From Amycolatopsis circi (lineage in GTDB: Bacteria; Actinomycetota; Actinomycetes; Mycobacteriales; Pseudonocardiaceae), in contig NZ_PQIA01000079.1 of the NCBI RefSeq assembly GCF_003385235.1, positions 1 through 43,978 of the forward strand: 43,978 nucleotides of DNA. The letters are read 5' to 3'. The position numbers and the translations under genes are program-made. The notes beneath the pieces are model-generated. The model did not search any database and was not told the origin of the DNA. It was given only the letters and a program-made list of their open reading frames with translations. Shown here one piece after another: positions 32,132-40,014 of this stretch (positions are counted from its first letter, which is position 1; each line of letters opens with the position of its first letter).

Positions 32132-32914
32132 CGACGGAGCGGAAAGCAGCGCACGCACGCGTTGCGGCACTGGCCCGCCGGTCGCGGCAAGCGCGAGCGA
32201 CGGCTGGGAACGGCTGGCCAGCGCGGCCTTCGCGACCGCCGTGGCCACGAGCTTCCGGTCGCCGACGCGGTCCGCGGCCGCTTCGTCCGCCCAGCGTTCC
32301 AACGCGAACCGGGCCGCCGAACCGAGCGGACGCAACACCGGGTTGACCGTGGTCGCGACCGTCACGATCGCGGCGAAAACGTGGTGCCGCAGCCGCAGAT
32401 GCGCGCGTTCGTGGGCAAGCAGCGCGCGGCGTTCCCGAGGTTCCAGCGCGGAGAGCATCCCGCTGGACACCGCGATCCGGCCGCCGCCCCCGGCCACCGC
32501 GAACGCGACCGGTTCCTCGCCCGGCAGCAGCACGAAGCCGGCCTCGCGGGTGTGCTCGTTCAGCTCGGCGTGCACCTTTCGATGCCAGCGCACGTACTGA
32601 ATCGCCGTGCGAGTCAACGCGACCCCGGCGACCACGAGCGCGATCCCGCTGACGACCGCCAGCGGCAGGTTCACCGCGTCGGCCCCGTGGAACGCGACCG
32701 CGGAGAAATCGCCCAGCTCGCCGACAAATGGCAGCTGCGCCAGGCCCGCGGCGGCGAGGACCGCGAGCGTCGCCGTGCTGCCGACGGCGAGCACCAGCGC
32801 CGATCCAGCGAGCAGCCAACTGCCCAGCCGCGGCGACAAGCGGGGTGCGACCCAGCGCGCCACCGGCCAGGACGCCAGCGGCAGCAGCAGCGGAGCGAGC
32901 AGGTCGAGGTTCAC
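31916..32914 (-). CDS. M56 membrane metallopeptidase, BlaR1-like without sensor domain
   Basis: The 332-residue protein has helices near 5-20, 33-62 and 85-105, a zinc protease motif HERAH (168-172) in ALLAHERAHLRLRHH, and a last helix near 275-290. It lacks the extracellular penicillin-binding domain of BlaR1 and MecR1 and has only ~45 residues after the last helix. The known role of the family is to detect a signal and cause cleavage of the partner BlaI repressor, encoded one base upstream (TGA-C-GTG). The signal here is not obvious. Its 3' end overlaps the deacetylase gene by 216 bp tail to tail, so either C-terminus could be shorter than shown. Confidence 0.9.
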   Translation of the reverse strand: MNLDLLAPLLLPLASWPVARWVAPRLSPRLGSWLLAGSALVLAVGSTATLAVLAAAGLAQLPFVGELGDFSAVAFHGADAVNLPLAVVSGIALVVAGVALTRTAIQYVRWHRKVHAELNEHTREAGFVLLPGEEPVAFAVAGGGGRIAVSSGMLSALEPRERRALLAHERAHLRLRHHVFAAIVTVATTVNPVLRPLGSAARFALERWADEAAADRVGDRKLVATAVAKAALASRSQPSLALAATGGPVPQRVRALLSAPSSGSRRKPLAAVAVAVVLGACAWSTACTLDAATDLHTGLETAQQAACVVAQGPHGESTLPAFRHQHRDCAER

Positions 32915-32915
32915 G

Positions 32916-33293
32916 TCAGCCGCCGTTCTGGCGCAGAAGATCGCGCAGCACGCGCTCGTCCGACGCGGACAGGTTCGACACGAACTTCGCCAGCACGCTC
33001 GATCGGTCCGCTTCGGCGTCGAGCACCTTGCTCATCCGGCGGGCGGCGAGCCCGGGTTCGTCGTCGGCGGCGCGGTAGGTGAACGAGCGGCCCTGCTTCT
33101 CGCGGGTCGCCACGCCCTTCTCGAACAGCCGGGACAGGATCGTGACGACGGTGGTGTAGGCCAGCCCGCCGCCGATCCGCTCCTGCACGCCGGCGGCCGA
33201 CATCGGCTCGTCGGATTCCCACAGCACCGCGAGCACCTCGGCCTCCAGCTCCCCGGGAGCCCGCCGGGCGCTCTCGCCCCGTCCGTTCCGCAT
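32916..33293 (-). CDS. BlaI/MecI-family repressor
   Basis: The 125-residue protein is a winged-helix repressor: GELEAEVLAVLWESDEPMSAAGVQERIGGGLAYTTVVTILSRLFEKGVATREKQGRSFTY covers the DNA-binding half and the C-terminal half is the dimerisation helix pair with the region normally cut on induction (AKFVSNLSASDE). TAGAAT lies 7 bases before the ATG, so the transcript is probably leaderless, and a degenerate operator overlaps this promoter, suggesting self-repression. It is followed by the M56 gene. Its likely regulon is the paired CTACA-N4-TGTAG sites at 30257 and 33336. Confidence 0.94.
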   Translation of the reverse strand: MRNGRGESARRAPGELEAEVLAVLWESDEPMSAAGVQERIGGGLAYTTVVTILSRLFEKGVATREKQGRSFTYRAADDEPGLAARRMSKVLDAEADRSSVLAKFVSNLSASDERVLRDLLRQNGG

Positions 33294-33303
33294 GGCCCAA
33301 ATT

Positions 33304-33368
33304 CTACCTGTTTGTCGAAGCCGCTCGGCTCGCTACTACGTTCATGTAGAATTTCGACAGTTGTGTAG
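33304..33368. promoter_or_regulatory. BlaI-type operator cluster in the blaI-dedA gap
   Basis: CTACGTTCATGTAG (33336-33349) and CGACAGTTGTGTAG (33355-33368) match the CTACA-N4-TGTAG pattern with one change each and have the same 19-bp centre spacing as the pair at 30257. A third, weak site CTACCTGTTTGTCG (33304-33317) covers the -10 of the blaI gene. TAGAAT at 33347 is a possible -10 for the rightward DedA operon and lies between the two good sites. Confidence 0.82.
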
Positions 33369-33383
33369 TAGTTGGAGGTGGGC

Positions 33384-33986
33384 ATGCTCGACCCGAAGTG
33401 GCTGCTGGCCGCGTTCGGCCCGCTCGGCGTCTTCGCGGTGATGTTCGCCGAGACCGGCCTGCTCGTGGGCTTCTTCCTGCCGGGCGATTCGCTGTTGTTC
33501 ACCGCGGGGGTGCTGGCGGCCTCGTCGAAGCTGCACCTGCCCCTCGCGGCCGTCATCGTCGCCGCGGCGGCCGGAGCACTGCTCGGCGCGCAGACCGGAT
33601 TCATCCTCGGCCGGCGCGGTGGCGGTGCGCTGCTCGTCCGCGTGCGCAGCAAGCACCTGCACGAAGGCGTCGCGCGCGGATCTGCGCTGCTCACCCGGTA
33701 CGGGCTGGGCAAGGCGGTGGTGCTGGCCCGGTTTATCCCGGTCGTCCGGACCGTGCTGAACCCGCTCGCCGGCATCGCCGGGATGCCCGCCGCGAAGTTC
33801 GCGATGTGGCAGGTGCTCGGCGGTCTGCTGTGGACGGTCGGGGTGACGCTCGCCGGGTACGCGCTCGGCGCGTCGGTGCCCAACATCGACACGTACCTGC
33901 TGCCGATCATCGCTGTGGTGGTGCTGCTTTCGCTGAGCCCGCTGCTGGTCGAGCTTGTCCGCGCACGAAGGAGTGCCACGCGATGA
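33384..33986 (+). CDS. DedA-family membrane protein
   Basis: The 200-residue membrane protein has the DedA signature: GVFAVMFAETGLLVGFFLPGDSLLFTAGVLA near the N-terminus, GAQTGFILGRRGG, and ARFIPVVRTVLNPLAGIAGMPAAKF (the [FY]-x-R-x2-P-x-[VI]-R-T motif). Members move undecaprenyl phosphate or other lipids across the membrane. GGAGGTGGGC precedes ATG 33384. It overlaps the PAP2 gene by 4 nt, so the two lipid-carrier functions are coupled, and it is directly downstream of the BlaI boxes. Confidence 0.93.
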   Translation: MLDPKWLLAAFGPLGVFAVMFAETGLLVGFFLPGDSLLFTAGVLAASSKLHLPLAAVIVAAAAGALLGAQTGFILGRRGGGALLVRVRSKHLHEGVARGSALLTRYGLGKAVVLARFIPVVRTVLNPLAGIAGMPAAKFAMWQVLGGLLWTVGVTLAGYALGASVPNIDTYLLPIIAVVVLLSLSPLLVELVRARRSATR

Positions 33987-34552
33987 TCGACGCTGGCTTG
34001 TATCGCGACGTCACGGATTTCGCGTGGTCCCAGCACTGGCTGGCCGGAATCGCGACGACGTTCAGCGAATACGGAGTTTTCCTGGTGGCGCCGGTGATCC
34101 TCGCGCTGCTCTGGCGGGCGCGCACCCGGGGACCGGCGGCGCTGGCAGCCGCGGCGTGGGTGCCGATCGCGATCGCGGTGGCGCTTGCCGTGGACACCGT
34201 GCTGAAGTCGGTGTTCGCCGAGGTCCGGCCATGTCGCGTGGTCGCTGGCGTGCACACGCTGTTGCCGTGCGACCCGCCGACCGACTACGCCTTTCCCAGC
34301 AACCACACGGTCATCGTCGCGGCGTTCGCGGTCGCAGTGCTGCTGATAAACCGCAAATGGGGGATCTGGGCGCTCGTTTTCGCGGTGCTGATGGGGATTT
34401 CGCGAGTGTACGTCGGGGCGCACTATCCGCACGACGTGCTTGCGGGATTCGTGGTCGGCGCCGGGGTCGGGTTGCTCGGGCTCGTGGTCCGCGAACCGCT
34501 CGCGAAGGTGGCGGTTCGGCTGATTCCGGCTGTATCCGGGAGGAAAGCATGA
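33983..34552 (+). CDS. PAP2-family membrane phosphatase
   Basis: The 189-residue protein has the complete three-part active site: KSVFAEVRP (K-x6-RP), PSNHT and SRVYVGAHYPHDVLAG. It has five or six helices. With DedA next to it the best guess is an undecaprenyl-pyrophosphate phosphatase (BcrC-like) that recycles the lipid carrier of cell-wall synthesis; a phosphatidylglycerol-phosphate phosphatase is an alternative. It is linked by ATGA overlaps to genes on both sides. Confidence 0.92.
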   Translation: MIDAGLYRDVTDFAWSQHWLAGIATTFSEYGVFLVAPVILALLWRARTRGPAALAAAAWVPIAIAVALAVDTVLKSVFAEVRPCRVVAGVHTLLPCDPPTDYAFPSNHTVIVAAFAVAVLLINRKWGIWALVFAVLMGISRVYVGAHYPHDVLAGFVVGAGVGLLGLVVREPLAKVAVRLIPAVSGRKA

Positions 34553-34914
34553 CCGATCGACCTGTCCGCTGCTCCGACGCCGAACGCGAGCAAACGACGA
34601 AAGTCCTGAACAACGCGGCGGGCGAGGGACGGCTGAGCCTGGCCGAGGTGGAAGAACGGGTCACGACCGTCTATACGGCGCAGTACCGGCACGAACTGGA
34701 CGCGGTGGTCGCGGATCTGCCTTCGCCCGCGGCGCGGCCCCGCTGGCAGCCGTTGCTCCTGCTGGCCGGGCATCAGCTGGTCACGGAGTTCGGTGCCGCG
34801 CCGCCGCGGCGGAAGCTGGCCGTCGGGATGCTGCTGATGATCGCGATGGCGATGATGGTTTTCCTTGCCGCGCACGGCTTCGCCGACGAAGGAGATCATT
34901 TCGGGCGCCACTAG
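34549..34914 (+). CDS. DUF1707 small membrane protein
   Basis: The 121-residue protein begins with a DUF1707 domain (RCSDAEREQTTKVLNNAAGEGRLSLAEVEERVTTVYTAQYRHELDAVVADL, ~7-57) and ends with one hydrophobic helix (LAVGMLLMIAMAMMVFLAA). The role of DUF1707 is unknown, though it is often found next to envelope-stress genes in actinobacteria. Coupled by ATGA to the PAP2 gene. Its stop codon TAG is part of the -10 box of the next gene. Confidence 0.88.
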   Translation: MTDRPVRCSDAEREQTTKVLNNAAGEGRLSLAEVEERVTTVYTAQYRHELDAVVADLPSPAARPRWQPLLLLAGHQLVTEFGAAPPRRKLAVGMLLMIAMAMMVFLAAHGFADEGDHFGRH

Positions 34915-34923
34915 ACTGGTGGC
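34912..34923 (+). promoter_or_regulatory. -10 element for a leaderless transcript (SDR gene)
   Basis: TAGACT ends 6 bases before GTG 34924. The same hexamer at 7 bases precedes the TetR gene at 39305. Confidence 0.6.
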
Positions 34924-35661
34924 GTGCAGAGGGAATCGGGCGTCGCCTTGGTCACCGGAAGTTCGCGGGGAATCGGCAGGGCGATCGCGGAACGGCTGGG
35001 TGCGGACGGGTTTTCCGTCGCGGTCAACTACCGCACTGACCAGGACGCGGCCGAGGCTGTCGTAGCCAAGATCCGCACGGACGGCGGGCAGGCGGTCGCT
35101 CTGCGCGCGGACGTGACCGACGACGCCGAGCTGCGCGGCCTTTTCGACCGCACGGAACAGGAATTCGGCGGCCTCGACGTGGTCGTCGCCAACGTGGGGA
35201 TCGCCCGGTTCGTGCCGCTCGCGGAGGCCTCCGACGAGATCTTCGACCTGATTTTCTCTACTAATCTGCGGCCGACCTTCGTCTCCTTGCGCGAGGCGGC
35301 CCGGCGAGTGCGCGACGGCGGCCGGATCGTCGTGGTGTCGAGCGGAGTGGTCCAAACCGCCCGGCCCGGCACTGGGATTTATGGTGCCGCGAAGGCCGCC
35401 GGAGACCAGTTCGTACGGGTGCTGGCGAAGGAACTCGGCCCGCGCGGTGTGACGGTGAACAGCGTGCTCCCGGGTGCCGTCCGCACCGAAGCGCTCCTCG
35501 CTGATGGGCCGCCGGGTGTGGTCGAGTACAGCGCGAAGCAGACTCCGCTTGGCCGTATTGCGGAGCCTGGGGACATCGCGGATATTGTGGGTTTTCTGGC
35601 GTCGGATCAGGCTCGGTGGGTGACTGGTCAGACGGTGCATGCGGGTGGCGGTCAGTTCTAA
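34924..35661 (+). CDS. short-chain dehydrogenase/reductase
   Basis: The 245-residue SDR has TGSSRGIGRA for NAD(P) binding, NVGIARF in place of the usual NNAG, a serine in VVVSSG, and YGAAK as the catalytic YxxxK. The end (VTGQTVHAGGGQF) is typical of classical SDRs. It resembles 3-oxoacyl-ACP reductases (FabG-like) in form, but so do many carbonyl reductases. It converges on the AMP-binding ligase with a 4-bp overlap. The last ~50 codons shift to T-ending codons, unlike the rest of the gene. Confidence 0.88.
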   Translation: MQRESGVALVTGSSRGIGRAIAERLGADGFSVAVNYRTDQDAAEAVVAKIRTDGGQAVALRADVTDDAELRGLFDRTEQEFGGLDVVVANVGIARFVPLAEASDEIFDLIFSTNLRPTFVSLREAARRVRDGGRIVVVSSGVVQTARPGTGIYGAAKAAGDQFVRVLAKELGPRGVTVNSVLPGAVRTEALLADGPPGVVEYSAKQTPLGRIAEPGDIADIVGFLASDQARWVTGQTVHAGGGQF

Positions 35662-37196
35662 GCGCGCTCGCCCAGCAGCTGCGTCCGTACGTCGGTTTTC
35701 AGCACCTTTCCGACCTTCGACCGCGGCAGATCCGGCCACAGCAAGACCTCCTTCGGCGTCTTCACACTGCCGAGCAGTTCCTTCACCGTGGCCCGCAGCT
35801 CGTCCGCGGCAGCGGTTCGGCCTTGGTGCAACTGGACGACCGCCGTCACCTGTTCGCCCCATTTTTCGTGCGGCAGCCCGATCACCGCGCAGTCCTGCAC
35901 CGCGGGATGCGTCATCAGCGCCTGCTCCACCTCTGCCGAGTAGACGTTGAACCCGCCGGTGATGATCATGTCCTTCGCCCGGTCCACGACGTACAGGAAG
36001 TTCTCCTCGTCGAGGTAGCCGATGTCGCCGGTGTGGTGCCAGCCGTGCCTGCTGACGTCGGCGGTGGCGTCCGGATTCCGGTAGTACCCCGGCATCACCA
36101 GCGGCCCGCGCACCACGATCTCGCCGCGTTCGCCGCGCGGCAGCAGGGTTCCGTCGTCGGCCATGATCGCCACCTGCGTCAGCGGCGTCGGACGGCCCGC
36201 GGAGGTGAAGCGTTCGCGGGCCAGCGAACCGTCCGGATGGAAGTGATCGGCCGGGGCCAGCGTCGAGATCATCATCGGTGCTTCGCTTTGTCCGAACAGC
36301 TGACCGAGCACCGGTCCGATCCGGGTGATCGCCTCCTCCAGCCGGGCGGCCGACATCGGCGCGGCCCCGTACCACAGGCATTCCAGTGAGCTGAAGTCCG
36401 TTGTGGACAGTGCTGGATGGTCCAGTAGCAGGTAAATCAGCGTAGGCGGCAAGAAGGTGTGCGTGATCCGGTGCCGTTCGATCAGTTCGAGGAACCGGCC
36501 GAGATCCGGCGACGGCATCACCACGATCTCGCCGCCCAGCGCCAGCACCGGGAAGCACAAGACCCCGGCGGCGTGTGTGAGCGGGGCCAACGCGAGGTAG
36601 CGCGGACGCGGCTGGAACGGGTAGCTCATCAACGTCAACGCCGACATGGTTTCGACGTTGTGTCCGGTCAGCACCACGCCTTTCGGTCGTCCGGTGGTGC
36701 CGCCGGTGCCGACGAGCATGGCCGTGTCGTCCGGCGGATCGGTTTGCCACGGCGCGTCGAAGAGCCCTTCGAGCCATTCAGCCAGCGGGATCGCGCCGGG
36801 GAAAGAGCCGTCGAGACACACCACCGTGGTCAGTTTCGGCAGCTGGTCGGCGATGCGGGAAACGAGCGGCGCGAAGGACTTCTGCACGAGCAGGCACGTG
36901 CAGTCGAACAGGTCGAGCAGCTCCCGGTTCTCCGCCGCTTCGTTGCGCGGGTTGACCGGGCACCAGACCGCCCCTGCCCGGCTGATGCCGAAGACGCACC
37001 CGAACGACACTGGGTCGTTCGCGGAGAGGATCGCCACCTTGTCGCCCGGCCGCACGCCGGAACGCGCGAGCGCCCGGGCGACGCGCCAGGACAGCTGCTG
37101 GACCTCGCCGTAGCTGAGCGATCCGCCGTCCGTGGTCAAACACGGGGCCGACGGGCCCAGCGAGGCGCCCTTGTCGAGGTAATCGGTCAGTCGCAC
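35658..37196 (-). CDS. AMP-binding acyl-CoA synthetase/ligase
   Basis: The 512-residue enzyme has the P-loop VGTGGTTGRPKGVV (163-176), the aromatic gate LWYGAAPM, the GQSEAP adenine motif, HHTGDIGYLD and RAKDMIITGGFNVYSAEVEQAL, and ends with the catalytic lysine K497 in PRSKVGKVLK. It activates a carboxylic acid to its CoA thioester through an acyl-adenylate; a medium/long-chain fatty or aromatic acid is likely. It is the distal gene of a three-gene minus-strand set (SDR, saccharopine-dehydrogenase-like, ligase). Confidence 0.93.
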   Translation of the reverse strand: MRLTDYLDKGASLGPSAPCLTTDGGSLSYGEVQQLSWRVARALARSGVRPGDKVAILSANDPVSFGCVFGISRAGAVWCPVNPRNEAAENRELLDLFDCTCLLVQKSFAPLVSRIADQLPKLTTVVCLDGSFPGAIPLAEWLEGLFDAPWQTDPPDDTAMLVGTGGTTGRPKGVVLTGHNVETMSALTLMSYPFQPRPRYLALAPLTHAAGVLCFPVLALGGEIVVMPSPDLGRFLELIERHRITHTFLPPTLIYLLLDHPALSTTDFSSLECLWYGAAPMSAARLEEAITRIGPVLGQLFGQSEAPMMISTLAPADHFHPDGSLARERFTSAGRPTPLTQVAIMADDGTLLPRGERGEIVVRGPLVMPGYYRNPDATADVSRHGWHHTGDIGYLDEENFLYVVDRAKDMIITGGFNVYSAEVEQALMTHPAVQDCAVIGLPHEKWGEQVTAVVQLHQGRTAAADELRATVKELLGSVKTPKEVLLWPDLPRSKVGKVLKTDVRTQLLGERA

Positions 37197-37212
37197 CGCT
37201 CGTCTCCCAGTC

Positions 37213-38334
37213 TCAGGACTGCACTGTCAAAACCGGATTCGAGACCAGCCCGAACGACCGCAGCACGCCGAGCAGTTCGCGGTGCCCGAACGCCTGGCAC
37301 GCCGACGCGAACCCGGCCCGCTTCGGCGGTTGCTGCAGCAGTGAATACGCCGCATACGCCTGCATCAGCCCGGTCTGCTTGTAGTTGCAGGTCCCGTGGA
37401 TCACGCAGTGCGCACGGCCGAGCGGGCCGGACGCGTGCACCGAGTCCAGCGACGTGTTGATCCGCTGGTTCTCGCGCGGCGGCATTTCGTCCCGGACCGC
37501 GGCCGCTTGCTCGTGCAGCACCTTGAGTTTTTCTTCCAGCGGCAGGTCTTTCACCTGCTCCAGCACGGCCGCTACGATCTGCGGCACACCCTGCATCAGT
37601 GCCCGGTCGAATACGCCGCCGACCGCTTTCACGTTGGCCACGCGCGGATCGTTCTTGAACCACACCGGATGCGACGTGCCGCCCCACGGCAGCGCGAGCC
37701 CGATCTCGTGATGCCCCGGCACACTTACGTCCTGCAGCCCGCCGTCCGCTGGCCAGGGCGCGTATTCGTTCTGCTCCAGGTAATACGCGGCGGACAGCGC
37801 GGCGTTCACCAGGATGGTTTGTGTGGAAGCGACGGTGGGATAACCCTTCCAGAACACCAGGATGTCCAAAGTGTCCAGTCCGGGCGTCTCCAGGCAGAGG
37901 TTCGCCGCGATCTCGCCGGTGGTGTACATCTGCGCGATGCCGGGGGAGAGCAGCAGGCCCTTGGCGGCCATGTCCGCGCCGTAGCGTTCTTCGGCGGAGA
38001 TCAGCCAATCCTGCTCGCCGGTGGTGTCGAGGTAGTGCGTTCCGGATTCGAGACAGGACTGGACGACCTCGTGGCCGTATTCGCTGAACGGGCCGACGGT
38101 GTTGCACACGACCGACGCGTCGCGGAAAAGCTCGGTGAGCGGACCGGTTTCGTGCGATACCTCGACGACCTCGTGGTCCACGGTGTCGAGGCCGGGAATC
38201 TGGTCGAGCGCGGCCTGGACCCGGGCCTTGTCCCGGCCCGCGGCGGTGAAGGGCACGTTGTACTCGCGGAGGTATTCGCAGATCAGGCGGCCGGTGTAGC
38301 CGGACGCGCCGTAAACGACGACGGGCTTGGTCAC
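37213..38334 (-). CDS. saccharopine-dehydrogenase-like NAD(P)-binding protein
   Basis: The 373-residue protein starts MTKPVVVYGASGYTGRLICEYL with the GASGYTG dinucleotide-binding motif, followed by AAGRDKARVQAAL and CNTVGPFSEYGHEVVQSCLESGTHYLDTTGE, which is the saccharopine dehydrogenase NADP-binding family. It is not a lysine-pathway enzyme by context. Relatives act as trans-acting enoyl reductases or in lipid metabolism. It lies between the SDR and the acyl-CoA ligase on the same strand with short gaps (16 and 43 bp). Confidence 0.88.
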   Translation of the reverse strand: MTKPVVVYGASGYTGRLICEYLREYNVPFTAAGRDKARVQAALDQIPGLDTVDHEVVEVSHETGPLTELFRDASVVCNTVGPFSEYGHEVVQSCLESGTHYLDTTGEQDWLISAEERYGADMAAKGLLLSPGIAQMYTTGEIAANLCLETPGLDTLDILVFWKGYPTVASTQTILVNAALSAAYYLEQNEYAPWPADGGLQDVSVPGHHEIGLALPWGGTSHPVWFKNDPRVANVKAVGGVFDRALMQGVPQIVAAVLEQVKDLPLEEKLKVLHEQAAAVRDEMPPRENQRINTSLDSVHASGPLGRAHCVIHGTCNYKQTGLMQAYAAYSLLQQPPKRAGFASACQAFGHRELLGVLRSFGLVSNPVLTVQS

Positions 38335-38377
38335 GACTGGGTTTCCTCTCTTGGAATGCTGGAGCGCTGGAGGGAAT

Positions 38378-39181
38378 TCACATGCCCATGCCGCCGTCGA
38401 CCGGGAGGCCGGCGCCGGTGATGAAGCGGGCGGCGTCCGAGGCGAGGAACACCACCGCGTCGGCCATGTCGGCGACCTCGCCGAGCCGTCCGGCCGGGGT
38501 CTGCGCGACGACCGCGCCGATCGCCTCCTCGACGCTCGGGAACAGCCCGACGTCGACCACGTCGGTCGCGAGCTGGTTGCCCATCTGCGTCGGGACCAAG
38601 CCCGGGTACACGCAGTTCACCCGCACCCCGTAGCCGAGCTTCCCGGCCTCCATCGCCGCGACGCGGGTAAGCCGGTCGACCGCCGATTTCGTCGCCGAAT
38701 AACCCGCGATGCCGGGGAAAGCGATGGTCGCGGCCACCGAGGAGATGTTCACGACCGCACCGCCGTTCCCGGCGACGCCTCCCGGGCGCATGGCGCGGAA
38801 CGCGTGCTTCACGCCGAGCGAGGTGCCGAGCACGTTGACCTCGAGCATCTTCCGCACGTCCGCCGGATTGAGGTCGGCGACGAGACCGGTGATCTCCACG
38901 CCCGCGTTGTTCACGACGATGTCGAGCCCGCCGTGCTCGCCGACCACCGCCTCGACCGCCTGCGCCCAGTTGTCGTCGTCGGTGACGTCCAGCCGGACGA
39001 ACCCGGAGCTGGCCCCGCTCTGCTTGATCGCGTCGGCGGTCTTTCGGCCGAGGTCCTCCTGGACGTCGCCGATCACCACCGCCGCGCCTGCCTTCGCGAG
39101 CGCCTCGGCCATGCCCTGGCCGAGGCCCTGCGCGCCGCCGGTGACCAGCGCGGTGCGCCCGGTCAGGTCGTACGAACCCAT
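38378..39181 (-). CDS. short-chain dehydrogenase, TetR-linked
   Basis: A 267-residue classical SDR: VTGGAQGLGQGMA for cofactor, NNAGVEI, NISSVA and YSATK for the catalytic Ser-Tyr-Lys, and a GGMGM end. The aspartate after the second strand (GDVQED) suggests NAD as cofactor. I place the start at ATG 39181 because AAGGAGG lies 8 bases before it; an ATG two codons upstream is only 2 bases from that site. It is the first gene of the minus-strand set and is divergent from the TetR repressor, with repressor boxes in between. Confidence 0.9.
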   Translation of the reverse strand: MGSYDLTGRTALVTGGAQGLGQGMAEALAKAGAAVVIGDVQEDLGRKTADAIKQSGASSGFVRLDVTDDDNWAQAVEAVVGEHGGLDIVVNNAGVEITGLVADLNPADVRKMLEVNVLGTSLGVKHAFRAMRPGGVAGNGGAVVNISSVAATIAFPGIAGYSATKSAVDRLTRVAAMEAGKLGYGVRVNCVYPGLVPTQMGNQLATDVVDVGLFPSVEEAIGAVVAQTPAGRLGEVADMADAVVFLASDAARFITGAGLPVDGGMGM

Positions 39182-39237
39182 CGACATCTCCTCCTTGAGA
39201 CGTGCCGCCAGTGCGGTGTAGGTCACACCGTAGCTAA

Positions 39238-39279
39238 TTTTGGACAGTCGTCAAGATTTTCTTGGACACTCGTCAAGAA
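39238..39279. promoter_or_regulatory. duplicated TetR operator boxes
   Basis: TTGGACAGTCGTCAAGA (39240-39256) is repeated as TTGGACACTCGTCAAGA (39262-39278), 22 bp apart. The second copy is part of a 21-bp inverted repeat TTCTTG-N9-CAAGAA (39259-39279). The boxes cover the gap between the divergent SDR and TetR genes. Confidence 0.75.
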
Positions 39280-39291
39280 ACGGTGTCGCGC

Positions 39292-39304
39292 TAGACTGCC
39301 GGGT
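39292..39304 (+). promoter_or_regulatory. -10 element for a leaderless transcript (TetR gene)
   Basis: TAGACT ends 7 bases before GTG 39305. No ribosome-binding site precedes the start. Confidence 0.6.
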
Positions 39305-39919
39305 GTGACACAGGCGAAGGAGCGCATCTCCCGCCGCGCCGTGGACAAGTTCGCCCAGCGCCGCGAGCAGCTGGCCGAGTCCGCGCTGCAGGCGCTGGCC
39401 GAGCTGGGCTATGCCCGCACGAGCCTGCGCGAAATCGCCCAGAAATCCGACTTCTCGCACGGCGTCCTGCACTACTACTTCGCCGACAAGGTCGAGCTGC
39501 TCACCTACGCGGTCCGCAAGTTCGAAGAGGTCTGCGTGACCCGCTACGACGACGTAGTGGCCGAGGCAGGTTCGGCGGAGGAGCTGAAGCACGGCTTCGG
39601 CGCGGCGATGGCCGGCACGCTGCGGACCGACGCGGCGATGCACCGCCTCTGGTACGACCTGCGCAACCAAAGCCTCTTCGAGGAGTCCTTCCGCGGCGAT
39701 GTGCTCGACATCGACGAACAGCGCCAGGACATGGTGTGGCGCGTCGTGCGGCGCTACGCCGAGTTCACCGAACGGCCCGCTCAGGTGTCGCCGGAGGTCG
39801 CGTACGCCGCCTTCGACGGCCTGTTCCAGCGCGCTCTGCTGCAGCAACTCGCCGGTCAGGACGGCGCGGCGGACCGCTTGGAAGCCGACGTCGCGGCTCT
39901 GCTCACGCACTTCGTCTGA
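39305..39919 (+). CDS. TetR-family regulator of the divergent catabolic genes
   Basis: The 204-residue regulator has a TetR helix-turn-helix (AESALQALAELGYARTSLREIAQKSDFSHGVLHYYFADKVELLTYAV, ~25-72) and a C-terminal domain with WYDLRNQSLFEESF and AYAAFDGLFQRALLQQLAG, close to the TetR_C_6 (BetI/AcrR-like) group. The start is GTG 39305 (VTQAKERIS); the frame is open far upstream but that only shadows the SDR. It probably represses itself and the SDR/saccharopine-like/ligase genes through the duplicated boxes, with an acyl-CoA as a plausible inducer. Confidence 0.9.
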   Translation: MTQAKERISRRAVDKFAQRREQLAESALQALAELGYARTSLREIAQKSDFSHGVLHYYFADKVELLTYAVRKFEEVCVTRYDDVVAEAGSAEELKHGFGAAMAGTLRTDAAMHRLWYDLRNQSLFEESFRGDVLDIDEQRQDMVWRVVRRYAEFTERPAQVSPEVAYAAFDGLFQRALLQQLAGQDGAADRLEADVAALLTHFV

Positions 39920-40014
39920 CGGTTACCCCTCCCGAGTGGTGATGCCCGGTGCGCGCGCCCGTCCGTGGTTAGGATGCGCTCGGACGGTCACCGGGTGAAA
40001 AGGGGTGCGCGAGC

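Noticed and set aside
38327..39304. Upstream extension of the TetR frame
   Set aside because: It only shadows the SDR gene on the other strand. The regulator begins at GTG 39305 behind a -10 element.
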